NCBI RefSeq assembly: GCF_000374825.1
Contig: NZ_KB895385.1
Location: forward strand, 62,001 to 126,000
DNA length: 64,000 bases
Direction: 5' to 3'
Source of the DNA: Paenibacillus sanguinis 2301083 = DSM 16941
Lineage (GTDB): Bacteria > Bacillota > Bacilli > Paenibacillales > Paenibacillaceae
Both the position numbers and the translations under genes were made by a program. The notes under the pieces were generated by a model. It saw only the letters and a program-made list of their open reading frames with translations, ran no database searches and had not been told where the DNA came from. Shown here one piece after another: positions 7,997 to 17,356 of this stretch. Every line of letters begins with the position of its first letter. The first letter of the stretch is position 1.

Positions 7997-8804
7997 ACTG
8001 GCAGCCCGGGCTGTAAAACACCTTGCGCCCGTTCATTTCACCTTTGACAATGCGGTCCCCGCATCGCGGGCAAGTCTCTCCTTCCCGGTCATATACCCTG
8101 CACCACTCATTGGCTCCCCCCGTCAGCTTATCATCCGGAGTCAGCGGCATCTCCATATATCCGCCAGCCTCTGTCGCTTCCATAAGCACCTCACGAACTG
8201 CTTGGTACAAGCGGGAGAAATCTTCATCGCTCAGACTTTGAAGCTTGACAGTCGGCAGCAGACCGGCCGCGAAGGCGATTTCATCCGCATAGCAATTGCC
8301 GATGCCGGCTACTACGTCCTGATTCACCAGCGTCGTCTTCAGGCTGCCGCGCCGTTTGCGCAGAAGGGCTGTGAACCGTGCTTCGTTCATCCTCCGGTCC
8401 AGCAATTCCGGACCTAAATGAGCCAGCAAATCCTCCGCCTCCTTGGCGCTATGTAAATGCAGATACCCTAGGCGCAAGCCAATAAAATAAAGCACCAAAT
8501 CCTCACCAAAGGTAATTTCAATCTGGGTGGTGCGATTGGGACGGTCTTCCTTCCCGCTCAGATAAAGCAACCCGCCGAGCATCAGATGAAGCAGCAGTCT
8601 TTTTCCGTTATCGAGGTGAAATAGCAGATGCTTCGCCCGGCGCTCAACAAAAATAACCTGTCTCCCCGTCAGCTCCCGGATAAAAATATCGGTGTCTACG
8701 TTAACGGATTTCTCCCGATTAACAACAACCTTGCTTATAGGTGTATCCAAAATTCGTTGCGATAGCTGGATTCGGTAATTTTCCATCTCCGGCAATTCCG
8801 GCAT
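7986..8804 (-). CDS. Fpg/Nei-family DNA glycosylase with altered zinc finger
   Basis: Removes damaged bases and nicks abasic DNA. The N-terminal PELPE catalytic motif (Pro2, Glu3) is intact, and the H2TH region with NQDVVAGIGNCYADE is clear near residue 167. The C-terminal zinc finger normally has four cysteines; here Cys245, Cys248 and Cys268 are present but the third position is Ser265 (FYSPGCQ rather than FYCPxCQ). The codon AGC is unambiguous in the sequence. The motif also begins PELPEME rather than the common PELPEVE. Length (272 aa) is typical. Located between a HAD phosphatase and nfo in one operon. Substrate preference (MutM-like or Nei-like) cannot be decided here. Confidence 0.88.
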   Translation of the reverse strand: MPELPEMENYRIQLSQRILDTPISKVVVNREKSVNVDTDIFIRELTGRQVIFVERRAKHLLFHLDNGKRLLLHLMLGGLLYLSGKEDRPNRTTQIEITFGEDLVLYFIGLRLGYLHLHSAKEAEDLLAHLGPELLDRRMNEARFTALLRKRRGSLKTTLVNQDVVAGIGNCYADEIAFAAGLLPTVKLQSLSDEDFSRLYQAVREVLMEATEAGGYMEMPLTPDDKLTGGANEWCRVYDREGETCPRCGDRIVKGEMNGRKVFYSPGCQYDR

Positions 8805-8840
8805 GGTTCATCGTTCCCTTCATTCATAAGAGTAATGTAA

Positions 8841-9659
8841 TTAGTGGTTGCTCTGTCTAATATGCTCTGCAACCTCACTCAGCGTATGACAGACGACATC
8901 CGGATGTACCCCGGAGGATTCGATATAGTCCGGCAGATTATCAACCGTCGTCACCCCGGTTAGCGCCAGAATTGTACCACAACCGGCACGGACTCCAGCG
9001 GCGATGTCGGTATGCATATTATCCCCGATTACGGCCACCTCTGCCGCCGCAAGTCCAAGACGAGCAATGGCATAATTCATTAGCGGCGCCTCAGGCTTAC
9101 CGATGATCACAGGCTTCACTCCTGTTGCTGCCTGAATGGCCGCACCCAGCGTACCGGCTCCAGGCATCAAGCCATCTTGCGAAGGCAGCAGCAAATCGGG
9201 ATTCGTCAGCACATACCCGGCACCGCCGCGAATCCAGCGTGCCGCACGAGTCAATGTCTCATATGTAAATTGCCGGTCGATGCCCTGCAGCACGACCTCC
9301 GGCTGCTCTTCATCCAATGTAAGCCCGGCTTGACGGACCGCTTCCCGCAACCCGTTCTCACCGATCACGGCTACCCGGCGCTGCGACATCTCCACAGCAA
9401 TATATTCCGCTGCCGCTACTGCCGAGGTGCAAACTTCTTCCGGCCTAGCCGGAATTCCCATCCTTTGCAGATGCTCAGCCACCTCCACTGGGGTACGGGA
9501 GGAGTTGTTGGTCACGAACAGAAAAGGAATAGCCTTGCTTCTCAGCAAAGAGATCAGGGTATCCGCTTCCGGTATCATCGTTGTCCCATGGTACAGCGTA
9601 CCATCCAAATCAATCAGAAAGGCTTTCCAAAGCTGTGGCAATATGTTCATCCTTCCCAT
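8841..9659 (-). CDS. NagD-like HAD phosphatase (4-nitrophenylphosphatase type)
   Basis: HAD-superfamily phosphatase of the NagD/AraL type with a cap between motifs. Motif I is FLIDLDGTLYHGT near residue 16, motif II LFVTNNSS near 46, the lysine motif IIGKPEAP near 186 and motif III AVIGDNMHTDIAAG near 208. Likely removes phosphate from small sugar phosphates or nucleotides in the cytosol; substrate unknown. The first ATG is used here; an internal ATG three codons later directly follows GGAAGG, too close for a good ribosome site. It heads the fpg-nfo-methyltransferase run, 36 bases before the glycosylase. Confidence 0.85.
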   Translation of the reverse strand: MGRMNILPQLWKAFLIDLDGTLYHGTTMIPEADTLISLLRSKAIPFLFVTNNSSRTPVEVAEHLQRMGIPARPEEVCTSAVAAAEYIAVEMSQRRVAVIGENGLREAVRQAGLTLDEEQPEVVLQGIDRQFTYETLTRAARWIRGGAGYVLTNPDLLLPSQDGLMPGAGTLGAAIQAATGVKPVIIGKPEAPLMNYAIARLGLAAAEVAVIGDNMHTDIAAGVRAGCGTILALTGVTTVDNLPDYIESSGVHPDVVCHTLSEVAEHIRQSNH

Positions 9660-9872
9660 GATGCAATGTCTCTATTATTGTACCTAGTATACATACGAAC
9701 AGGCAAACTTTTCCGTTGCGCTTTATTGACGGGTAATCCATATTTCTCAGGAACCATGCACATTCACCATGCATTTCGTCGAACTATCCCGAACACTTGG
9801 AGGAAAGGCAGCTTATGCCTGGCAAACTTTGAAGCGGCCTGTCATTTCCTGCGCTTTCCCGGAAAATAGTAA

Positions 9873-10802
9873 TTATACTCGTCTGAGAATGGGATACAGC
9901 ACATGCTCCTGAGCCAATACGGCTCCCGGGAATACCGCCTCCGCTTCTTGCTGCAGACGAAGCAACTGATCACCCGATTTGTAACGGGAGCTAAAATGAG
10001 TGAGCAGCAGCCCCCTGGCACCGGCCTCCTTGGCTGCGAGTGCCGCCTGATAAGCCGTACTATGATGGTACTCATAGGCTGTCTCTACCAGCTCCTGCAA
10101 AAAAGTGGACTCATGCACAAGCATATCTGCGTTATACGCAAGCTCCCCTACGGCCGTGCAGGGCCGAGTGTCTCCAAGGACGGTGACAATCCGCCCTGCC
10201 TTGGGCGCTCCCAGCACATCTTGGGCTTGCAGGATGGAGCCATCGGGAGTCGTAATATTTTCCCCCTTCTTCAGTCGTCCATATAAGGGCCCCGGACGGA
10301 TACCATGCCGAGCCAACACAGCCGCATCTAGCTTGCCCGGCAAATCCTTCTCTATGATCCGGTAGCCGTAGCTATCGATGCGATGCTCCAGCAAAGCCGA
10401 CTCTACCCGAAAGGTATCATCCTCGTAGATAATGCCCCCGTCATGCTCCACGATGTCCAGCTTGTAATTGATGCGGGATTCACTTAGCGCAAGCACCGTA
10501 TCTACGAATTGCTTCAAGCCCTTTGGTCCGTATATAACCAGCGGTGTATCACCGCCTTGATAGGCACGGCTCGAGATCAGCCCGGGCAAGCCAAATAAGT
10601 GGTCACCGTGCAAATGAGTGATAAAGATGCGTTCCAATCTGCTCAATTTGAGCGGAGAACGCAGTATTTGATGCTGCGTGCCTTCGCCGCAATCGAACAG
10701 CCAGAGGGAACGTCTTTCTTCAAGCAGGCGTAAAGCCACTGAGGTCACATTCCGCTCCAACGACGGAACGCCTGCATTCGTTCCTAAAAAGTAAAGTTCC
10801 AT
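9873..10802 (-). CDS. rnz: Ribonuclease Z
   Basis: tRNA 3'-processing endonuclease of the metallo-beta-lactamase fold. The zinc motif ITHLHGDHLFGLPGL is near residue 59; LGDTRPC and the late LLTHFSSRY histidine motif are also present, and the N-terminal MELYFLGTNAGVPS is typical. The start was set at the ATG at 10802, behind a GAGAGGA site, because upstream codons of the longer frame run into the terminator after metH. About 309 aa, normal for bacterial RNase Z. Confidence 0.93.
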   Translation of the reverse strand: MELYFLGTNAGVPSLERNVTSVALRLLEERRSLWLFDCGEGTQHQILRSPLKLSRLERIFITHLHGDHLFGLPGLISSRAYQGGDTPLVIYGPKGLKQFVDTVLALSESRINYKLDIVEHDGGIIYEDDTFRVESALLEHRIDSYGYRIIEKDLPGKLDAAVLARHGIRPGPLYGRLKKGENITTPDGSILQAQDVLGAPKAGRIVTVLGDTRPCTAVGELAYNADMLVHESTFLQELVETAYEYHHSTAYQAALAAKEAGARGLLLTHFSSRYKSGDQLLRLQQEAEAVFPGAVLAQEHVLYPILRRV

Positions 10803-10838
10803 GCCGATCGTCCTCTCGCTTGATAAATTAAACCGCTG

Positions 10839-10863
10839 AAACCCTCCGAATTTCGGAGGGTTT
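10839..10863 (-). terminator. Palindromic terminator after metH
   Basis: A near-perfect palindrome with arms AAACCCTCCGAA and TTCGGAGGGTTT lies between the metH stop and the rnz start. A short T-rich end and strong GC stem fit an intrinsic terminator, possibly partial. Confidence 0.6.
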
Positions 10864-10881
10864 CCAAGATGCATACTTTAA

Positions 10882-10940
10882 AATAAGTGTTCAAAAATTA
10901 AAATTTTCAGCCCCAAAGCTTATGCTTCCGACGTGCGTTT
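10882..10940 (-). repeat. Partial copy of dispersed TTTTTGAAC-end intergenic repeat
   Basis: The minus-strand sequence contains CGCAC, GGAAGCATAAGCTTTG, GGCTGAAAA and TTTTTGAACAC in the same order and spacing as the right half of the element at 29731-29852. It lies between metH and rnz. Confidence 0.65.
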
Positions 10941-10945
10941 TAGGC

Positions 10946-13900
10946 TTAGGTTTTGTCTACATTGAAGTATTGAGCCTCCGGATGAGCAAACACCATGGCC
11001 GAGACCGAGGCCTCCGGTTCCATCATGAAGCCGTCGGTAAGGGTGACACCGATATCCTGTGGCTGCATTAATTCAAATAACGGCCCCTGATCCTCCAGGT
11101 CCGGACATGCCGGATAACCAAAGGATACGCGAATGCCTTGATAACGCGCGCCATGGCGCTGCTTCATCGTCATGGTTGCCGGATCCGGGAATCCCCAGGT
11201 ATCCCGCATCATATGATGGACACGCTCCGCCAACGCCTCGGCAAGTTCCAAAGCAACGGCTTGCAGCACGTGGGAGCGCAGATATTCTCCCTGCTCCTTC
11301 CACTTCTCCGATAACTCGCGTATGCCCTGTCCTGCCGTAACCACAAGGAAACCCACATAATCCATTACACCGCTGTCCACCGGCTTCAGGAAGTCGGCCA
11401 AGCATAAGAACGGCTCCACCTTTTGCCGTGGGAAGCTGAATTTCTTTAGCACCTTGCTGGTATCCGCCGGATCATAGATAAGGATGTCATTGCCGGACGA
11501 CTGTGCCGGGAAGAAGCGATACATCGCTTGTGTGCGCACAATTCCGTCCGTTATGGCTTCCAGTAAAATCTGGTCTACCGTTTCCTTAAGCTGCACGGCC
11601 TTGGCATCTCCGGCAGCCAGCAATTGCTCCACAGAGCCACGTAAACCAAGATGATGCCCCAGCAGCATTTGCATATTAATGTAAGGGGTAATATGTCCAA
11701 TTGGATACTGCCGCAGGACGTGCCGATTTAAATCAGGCGGAAGATACACCGGGGCATCTGCTGAAACTTTGGAGCGCTCCACACGGGTTAATGCAGGCAG
11801 CGGCTCGGCAACAGCAACCACCCGGTCCGCTTCCTTCTCCGCTTCCATTTCCAGACGCATCTGCTCACGGATAGCCGGGTCCATCAGCTTATTAGCCAGA
11901 TCCAGACCATCCATGGCATCCTTGGCATACACAACCATTCCGTTATATTCAGGCCGGATGCGCGTCTTGGTAAATTTGCGTGTCAATGCTGCACCGCCCA
12001 CCATGATCGGTACATCGATGCCGGCATTGCGCAAATCCTGCGCAGTTGTAATCATTTGCTGAGCTGATTTCACCAACAAACCGGAAAGGCCAATCGCATC
12101 CGCCTTCTCTTCCCGGTAAGCCTCGATAATGCGCTCCGGTGGTACTTTTATACCCAAATTCACGATATTGTAACCATTATTGGACAAGATGATCTCCACC
12201 AGATTTTTGCCGATGTCATGCACATCGCCCTTCACCGTAGCCAGCAGTATTTTGCCTTTTACACTGCTTTCGTTCTTCTCCATAAACGGCTCCAGGAAAG
12301 CAACCGAAGCCTTCATGACCTCAGCGCTTTGCAGGACCTCCGCTACGATTAGCTCGTTATTATTGAATAAGCGGCCTACCTCTTCCATCCCGGCCATCAA
12401 CGGGCCGTTAATGACCTCCAGCGCAGTATAGCGGCTCAGGGCCTCCTGCAAATCCGGGATAAGCCCTTCCTTGGTGCCCTCAACGACATAAGAGGCCAGA
12501 CGTTCTTCCAATGTCAAGTTCACGGCCTTCTCAACCTTCTCGACCTTCTTATTCCGGAAAGCAGCGACAAAGGCGGCTAACGTCTCATCGTTGGTGTTAT
12601 AGATCAGCTCCTCGGCCAAACGGCGTTCTTCCTCAGAGATCTTGGCATAACGCTCCAGCTTCTCCGTGTTAACGATGGCATAATCCAGCCCAGCCTTCGT
12701 GCACTCGTACAGGAATACTGAATTCAACACCTCGCGGCCAGCCTCCGGCAAGCCAAACGATACGTTGCTGATACCCAGCACAGTATGCACTTGCGGCATG
12801 GCCTTTTTAATCAGACGGATGCCTTCAATCGTCTCCTTGGCGGATCCGATATATTGCTCATCTCCTGTCCCAACCGGAAAAACAAGCGGATCGAAAATCA
12901 GATCCTCAGCATTTAGTCCATATTTATGCACCAGCAGATCATGAGAGCGTTTGGCTACTTCCAGTTTGTCTTCCCGAGTAATGGCTTGTCCACGCTCGTC
13001 AATCGTCCCTACAACGACGGCTCCGCCGTATTTATGAAGGATCGGAGTTACCTGCTCGAACTTCTCTTCGCCATCCTCCAAATTAATGGAGTTAATGATC
13101 GATTTGCCCTGGCAATATTGCAAGGCCAAATCAAGCACCTTCGGATCGGTAGTGTCGATCATCAGCGGTACCTTTACCTTCTTGACCACCAGCTCCAGAA
13201 ATTTCTTGATATCCTCAGCTTCATCACGATCCGGGTCCTGCACGCAGACATCAACGACCTGGGCGCCGTTCTTGACCTGGGCACGGGCGATTTCAGAAGC
13301 TTCCTCATATTTACCTTCAACAATCAAACGCTTGAATTTTCTCGAACCCAGAACATTTGTTCTCTCCCCGACAAGGTACGGACGATTGGCCGATTCAATG
13401 TATACTGGCTCAATGCCGGATAAGGCCGGCGAATGGTTCCCAGCCAATTCACGCGGGCGATGCTTGCTCAGCGTTTTAGCCAGGGCTTCGATATGGGCCG
13501 GGGTTGTGCCACAGCAGCCACCGGCAATGTTCAACCAGCCCGACTCGGCAAAGGCCGACATCTTGCGGGCAAGCGAATCCGGTGATTCATGGTAATGTCC
13601 GTTCTCGTCGGGAAGCCCTGCATTGGGATGACAGCTTACCGCTGCTTTGGCGATACTTGACAACGTACGAATATGATCGCGCATAAATTCCGGGCCGGTT
13701 GCACAATTAAGTCCGATAGAAATGGGCTTCAGGTGTTCCAGGGAAATGTAGAAGGCCTCAATATTTTGCCCGGCCAGCGTCGTTCCCATCGGCTCGATCG
13801 TCCCGGAGATCATAAGCGGCAAGGTCTTTCCTGTCTTGGCAAAAGCCCGCGTTATCGCAATGCTTCCTGCCTTCACATTAAGTGTATCCTGCGAGGTCTC

Positions 13901-14383
13901 CAGCATAAGCGCATCTACCCCGGCATCCATCAGGGCAACGACCTGCTCCTCATAGCTGTCTGTCAGACCGTCAAAGGTAACCCCCCCGGTAACAGACAAG
14001 GTCTTGGTTGTTGGCCCCAAAATTCCTACCACATAACGCGGATGCTCTGGTGTGCTATATTTTTCAGCGGCTTCAATCGCCAGCTTGGCGGCTGCCAGAT
14101 TAATCTCGCGGGCTCTATCCGATATATCGTATTCAGCCAGCACGACAGAAGCCGCGCCAAACGTATTGGTCTCAATCAAGTCGGCTCCAGCCGCCAGGTA
14201 TTTCTCATGGATTCCCCGAATAATGTCCGGACGAGTGAGCACGAGCATCTCATTGCAACCATCCAGGTCTTCTCCACCAAAATCGGCAGGAGCCAGATTT
14301 TCCTGCTGAATCATAGTGCCCATCGCACCATCAAGGATTAGAATTCGCTCTTTTATTCTTTCAAGCAGGCTTGGTTTACTCAT
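10946..14383 (-). CDS. metH: Cobalamin-dependent methionine synthase
   Basis: Transfers a methyl group from 5-methyltetrahydrofolate to homocysteine through cobalamin. At 1145 aa it has all four modules: homocysteine-binding barrel (1-~310) with the zinc motif GGCCGTTP, pterin-binding barrel (~335-600), B12-binding region (~620-860) with DVHDIGKN, and an AdoMet reactivation domain (~890-1145). The start has a GGGAGGGACAGGATC ribosome site. It appears to be a single-gene unit: a divergent membrane gene lies upstream and a terminator follows. I saw no S-box riboswitch motif in the ~200 upstream bases. Confidence 0.96.
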   Translation of the reverse strand: MSKPSLLERIKERILILDGAMGTMIQQENLAPADFGGEDLDGCNEMLVLTRPDIIRGIHEKYLAAGADLIETNTFGAASVVLAEYDISDRAREINLAAAKLAIEAAEKYSTPEHPRYVVGILGPTTKTLSVTGGVTFDGLTDSYEEQVVALMDAGVDALMLETSQDTLNVKAGSIAITRAFAKTGKTLPLMISGTIEPMGTTLAGQNIEAFYISLEHLKPISIGLNCATGPEFMRDHIRTLSSIAKAAVSCHPNAGLPDENGHYHESPDSLARKMSAFAESGWLNIAGGCCGTTPAHIEALAKTLSKHRPRELAGNHSPALSGIEPVYIESANRPYLVGERTNVLGSRKFKRLIVEGKYEEASEIARAQVKNGAQVVDVCVQDPDRDEAEDIKKFLELVVKKVKVPLMIDTTDPKVLDLALQYCQGKSIINSINLEDGEEKFEQVTPILHKYGGAVVVGTIDERGQAITREDKLEVAKRSHDLLVHKYGLNAEDLIFDPLVFPVGTGDEQYIGSAKETIEGIRLIKKAMPQVHTVLGISNVSFGLPEAGREVLNSVFLYECTKAGLDYAIVNTEKLERYAKISEEERRLAEELIYNTNDETLAAFVAAFRNKKVEKVEKAVNLTLEERLASYVVEGTKEGLIPDLQEALSRYTALEVINGPLMAGMEEVGRLFNNNELIVAEVLQSAEVMKASVAFLEPFMEKNESSVKGKILLATVKGDVHDIGKNLVEIILSNNGYNIVNLGIKVPPERIIEAYREEKADAIGLSGLLVKSAQQMITTAQDLRNAGIDVPIMVGGAALTRKFTKTRIRPEYNGMVVYAKDAMDGLDLANKLMDPAIREQMRLEMEAEKEADRVVAVAEPLPALTRVERSKVSADAPVYLPPDLNRHVLRQYPIGHITPYINMQMLLGHHLGLRGSVEQLLAAGDAKAVQLKETVDQILLEAITDGIVRTQAMYRFFPAQSSGNDILIYDPADTSKVLKKFSFPRQKVEPFLCLADFLKPVDSGVMDYVGFLVVTAGQGIRELSEKWKEQGEYLRSHVLQAVALELAEALAERVHHMMRDTWGFPDPATMTMKQRHGARYQGIRVSFGYPACPDLEDQGPLFELMQPQDIGVTLTDGFMMEPEASVSAMVFAHPEAQYFNVDKT

Positions 14384-14586
14384 GATCCTGTCCCTCCCGT
14401 AAAACGTTAAGATTTAGTTTAACAGAATGAAGCGTTGAAGAAAAGAGGTACAGCCTATCCATTCGGGAGAATCCATGTGCCTGTTCCTGTCGGTCAATCC
14501 ATATCGGTTTGTGTTTTATGCCGAAGCCATTATAATGAAATAGCAAATCCTCTGCCATTGAATCATTAGAAAGCCAGGTGATCTGA

Positions 14587-14943
14587 TTGATCAGCACAAT
14601 TATGGTGGCCCTTGTAGCCATCGAGCATATTTATATTCTTATAATGGAGATGTTCCTATGGACAAATCCACGTACAATGAAAACCTTCGGCACCACACCG
14701 GAGCTTGCCCAAGCCACCAAGTCGCTGGCTGCCAATCAAGGACTCTATAACGGATTTCTTGCCGCAGGACTCATCTGGGGGCTGCTTCAACCTAACCTAC
14801 AATTCGCGACCCAAATCCAGATTTTCTTCCTTGTGTGCGTCGTGATTGCAGCACTGTATGGCGGGGCTACAGCTTCGCGGTCCATTATTCTGAAGCAAGG
14901 AGCACCTGCTTTGATTGCTTTACTGCTAGTAATTTTCTCCTGA
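14587..14943 (+). CDS. DUF1304-family membrane protein
   Basis: Small integral membrane protein (118 aa) with about four hydrophobic segments and the DUF1304 signature IEHIYILIMEMFLW near the N-terminus plus NQGLYNGFLAAGL in the middle. Start is TTG, with an AGGTG site upstream. Function is not known for the family. Divergent from metH; ends at a strong bidirectional terminator shared with the next, convergent gene. Confidence 0.8.
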   Translation: MISTIMVALVAIEHIYILIMEMFLWTNPRTMKTFGTTPELAQATKSLAANQGLYNGFLAAGLIWGLLQPNLQFATQIQIFFLVCVVIAALYGGATASRSIILKQGAPALIALLLVIFS

Positions 14944-14978
14944 CTACCACCCTCCCCCGAAAAGCTAGATAGTAGACA

Positions 14979-15020
14979 ACAACGGCGGTGCAGGGATTAT
15001 CACTCCTGCACCGCCGTTGT
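14979..15020. terminator. Bidirectional terminator between convergent genes
   Basis: Sixteen-base-pair stem with arms ACAACGGCGGTGCAGG and CCTGCACCGCCGTTGT and a ten-base loop, placed between the convergent DUF1304 and YtkA-like genes. Confidence 0.85.
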
Positions 15021-15034
15021 ATTTTGGAATTGAA

Positions 15035-15439
15035 TTAATGGACGATAAATGATTTTGATGGCATCGAATGCTGATCCCTGGCTGTCACATGAGAGATCAC
15101 TTTGTAGGTTCCCGGTTGATCAAAGGATTGCTCCAGCACATAAGTACCGTCTCCAGCAGAGGTTACCGTAATTTGACTGTGCTCCTCTTCGGTATCGTCT
15201 TCACGCCAGAACTCAAACGCAACCTCATCAGCATCGTTTATCCTCTCCTCATTATGGGTGACAGTGGCCGTGAATGTCACCGTCTCTCCAACCCGCACTG
15301 AATCAGGCGTTACTTGAATTTGAACCTGAATGGGTACAAGCGAGAAATTCTCCATTGCCGCCGATTCCGTACGTGCACAACCGCCAAGCAAAGTCAACGT
15401 CAAGATGAAAGCGGCCAGCAACCACCCGCTTCTCTTCAT
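15035..15439 (-). CDS. YtkA-like lipoprotein
   Basis: Secreted lipoprotein of 134 aa. The signal peptide ends in a lipobox LLGGC, with Cys21 as the probable lipidated residue. The mature part resembles the YtkA/FixH-like beta-sandwich: QVTPDSVRVGETVTFTATV, DEVAFEFW, and a C-terminal GTYKVISHVTARD. Good ribosome site GAGAGGGG. Substrate or partner unknown; such proteins sit on the outer face of the cell membrane. Confidence 0.75.
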   Translation of the reverse strand: MKRSGWLLAAFILTLTLLGGCARTESAAMENFSLVPIQVQIQVTPDSVRVGETVTFTATVTHNEERINDADEVAFEFWREDDTEEEHSQITVTSAGDGTYVLEQSFDQPGTYKVISHVTARDQHSMPSKSFIVH

Positions 15440-15499
15440 GAACGATTCCCCTCTCCACGATCGCCAATGCTTTTGATGCGGTATCTGGAAGCTGGTCTG

Positions 15500-16300
15500 T
15501 TATTCTAGCCCGGCGATAATATCGTATAGCTCCGTTAAACGAGTAATTTCGTAATCAGGTACGATCTCATCATTGCGCGATTTATGCTCGCGATTCACCC
15601 AAACTGCATTCATACCAACGCTAAGGGCTCCCTTGATGTCCGTCGTCAGCTTGTCTCCAACCATCAATCCTTCACGGGGATCAATGTCCAATAATTCCAT
15701 CGCATGCTGAAAAATAGACGGGTCCGGCTTCCCCTTCCCGAAGCTGCCAGAAATCAGGATTTCATCGAAGTAAGGTGCCAATTCCGGGACCCCGTCAAGC
15801 TTCTCCTGCTGGAGTGCCGGACAACCGTTCGTCAGCAGCAACAGCTTGACCTTTCCCTTCAACTCCTGCAACACCTCAAACGTTTCTTCATAGATATGAG
15901 GACGGGATCTGCGCTCGCGACCAAACTGTTCGGCCAATTCCTCCGCTAGCGATTCATTGTCAACCCCAAGAGCTAGCAACCCTCTTCTCCAGGACTCCTT
16001 ACGGTAGACAGGAGCAAGCTGTTCCAACTGGCGGAACTCCGGCTGTTCACCCGCGGAGAACGTAGCCCATAATCCTTCAAAGGGATTTATGCCGATCATC
16101 GTAGTGAACGGGTAAGTCTCATAGGATTCGTACAGCCCTCTTGCCTCACGGCGAACAGCTTCTTCAAGCTGCTCGGCTTGAAGCGCCGTACCGACCTTCT
16201 TTACTGCATTTTCACAGGTTGCCGCAAAGGCCTCCTTCACACTGCGGTCATCCCAGAGCAATGTGTCATCCAAGTCAAAACAAACCGCTTTGATCGTCAT
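15500..16300 (-). CDS. HAD-family hydrolase
   Basis: Cytosolic HAD phosphatase with a helical cap inserted after motif I. Motif I AVCFDLDDTLLWDD, motif II LLLLTNG, motif III MVGDKLTTDIKGA are all intact, with the lysine in GSFGKGKPDP. It looks like the YjjG/YfnB nucleotidase-like group, but the substrate cannot be read from sequence. Start ATG has an AGGGGGACACGG site. A fragment of the dispersed intergenic repeat lies just upstream at 16331-16352. Confidence 0.82.
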   Translation of the reverse strand: MTIKAVCFDLDDTLLWDDRSVKEAFAATCENAVKKVGTALQAEQLEEAVRREARGLYESYETYPFTTMIGINPFEGLWATFSAGEQPEFRQLEQLAPVYRKESWRRGLLALGVDNESLAEELAEQFGRERRSRPHIYEETFEVLQELKGKVKLLLLTNGCPALQQEKLDGVPELAPYFDEILISGSFGKGKPDPSIFQHAMELLDIDPREGLMVGDKLTTDIKGALSVGMNAVWVNREHKSRNDEIVPDYEITRLTELYDIIAGLE

Positions 16301-16330
16301 CTTTCCGTGTCCCCCTGGTTCTCTCTTCTT

Positions 16331-16352
16331 TTAGAGGTTGTTTAAAAAGTTG
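16331..16352 (-). repeat. Fragment of dispersed TTTTTGAAC-end repeat
   Basis: The minus-strand sequence AACTTTTTAAACAACCTCT then AAAAG matches the left end of the element at 29731 with one change. It lies upstream of the HAD gene ribosome site. Confidence 0.45.
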
Positions 16353-16392
16353 TCTTCCAGGACGAAGCTGGAACTGGCTCCTATATAGAAGA

Positions 16393-16929
16393 CTATTCTT
16401 TTTCAAGCTTGACATGATGTGTGTTGGCATATAACTCCAGTCGCGCAGCCATCGCTTCAACATCAAACCGGTTGCGATTCCGGTAAAATACCCATTTAGG
16501 CTCTCTTGTCTTCGGCTCAATCACAATCTTGTTCGCGCTAACCTTAATTTTACTAATGTTGCCCGCGTCCAGCATTTTGTCGCGGTTGAATTTTGACGTA
16601 TACAGCCAGCTCTTGTTAATCCGCAGGTATGGCTTGCGAAGATAAAGGGCAAGGGAAAGTATCATATACAAAATAATGGTTGTCCAATACAAAAACGAGC
16701 TTACTTGCTCTGGGCCACTCATAAAGCCCACTACAGCATACATCAAGGCCAGCAAAAACAGTACAACAGGCAAAATAATGTTGCGCCCCTTGAATACATC
16801 CCCGTCCCCATTGGCTCCCAAGGAGCTGCGGGAATTGGGATTGCTTGGTCCGCGTCCTACATTCGGACCTTTCCCCTTCTTATTCATTCTTACTCGATTC
16901 CGCTCTACTTTGCGGTCAAACGAAGCCAT
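16393..16929 (-). CDS. Conserved-looking membrane protein, unknown function
   Basis: 178-aa protein not recognised by name. The N-terminal ~45 residues are basic and Asn/Gly-rich. Two transmembrane segments follow (about 50-70 and 80-98), then a cytosolic ~80-residue domain with KIKVSANKIVIEP and WVFYRNRNRFD that resembles a PH-like bacterial fold. Good ribosome site TAGGGAGG. Located 13 bases after the ynzC-like gene, probably co-transcribed with it. Confidence 0.65.
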   Translation of the reverse strand: MASFDRKVERNRVRMNKKGKGPNVGRGPSNPNSRSSLGANGDGDVFKGRNIILPVVLFLLALMYAVVGFMSGPEQVSSFLYWTTIILYMILSLALYLRKPYLRINKSWLYTSKFNRDKMLDAGNISKIKVSANKIVIEPKTREPKWVFYRNRNRFDVEAMAARLELYANTHHVKLEKE

Positions 16930-16942
16930 CTACATTTCCTCC

Positions 16943-17116
16943 CTATTTATCTACAATCTCAATGGAATCAAGCTGCTGCCGAAAGTTCCTGCGCACGTTT
17001 TGCAGGTAGGTTTCCCGAAGTTGGGCTCTTTCCAGCACCTCATCCTGCGTCAATCCTTCCGTTTTGTGCTTGCGAGCCAATTCATTGATTCGTTGTACCA
17101 AGGCATCAATATCCAT
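16943..17116 (-). CDS. DUF896 (YnzC-family) small protein
   Basis: 57-residue protein beginning MDIDALVQRINELARKHK and including TEGLTQDEVLERAQLR and YLQNVRRNFRQQLD, the signature of the YnzC/DUF896 family of small helical proteins. Start ATG with AGCAGGAGGAATTT site. In Bacillus the ynzC gene sits in the SOS-controlled lexA-yneA neighbourhood, and the same is true here. Function not established. Confidence 0.85.
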   Translation of the reverse strand: MDIDALVQRINELARKHKTEGLTQDEVLERAQLRETYLQNVRRNFRQQLDSIEIVDK

Positions 17117-17224
17117 AAATTCCTCCTGCTATTCGTTTATGATATTTCCCTTACGACCGTCCAAAATTTAATCAGGTACTTCGAGATCACATAGGGCATT
17201 AATTCCTACTTTGACATGAGAAAA

Positions 17225-17276
17225 AGAGCTTGTCAAGGCGCGCTGGTTCATCACCAGACTCGTTCCAACAAGCTCT
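17225..17276 (-). terminator. Terminator after yneA
   Basis: Arms AGAGCTTGT and ACAAGCTCT enclose a loop with an inner TGGT/ACCA stem; on the minus strand the hairpin is followed by TTTTTCTC. Confidence 0.6.
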
Positions 17277-17356
17277 AAACAATACATGTATGCTCCACTT
17301 GTCTGTTCTCAAAAAAATCCATTTTGTATCCTTACCTCTGATCCATCCAAGTGATC

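Noticed and set aside
14384..14586. SAM riboswitch before metH
   Set aside because: Looked for the conserved S-box stems and their boxes; none are visible.
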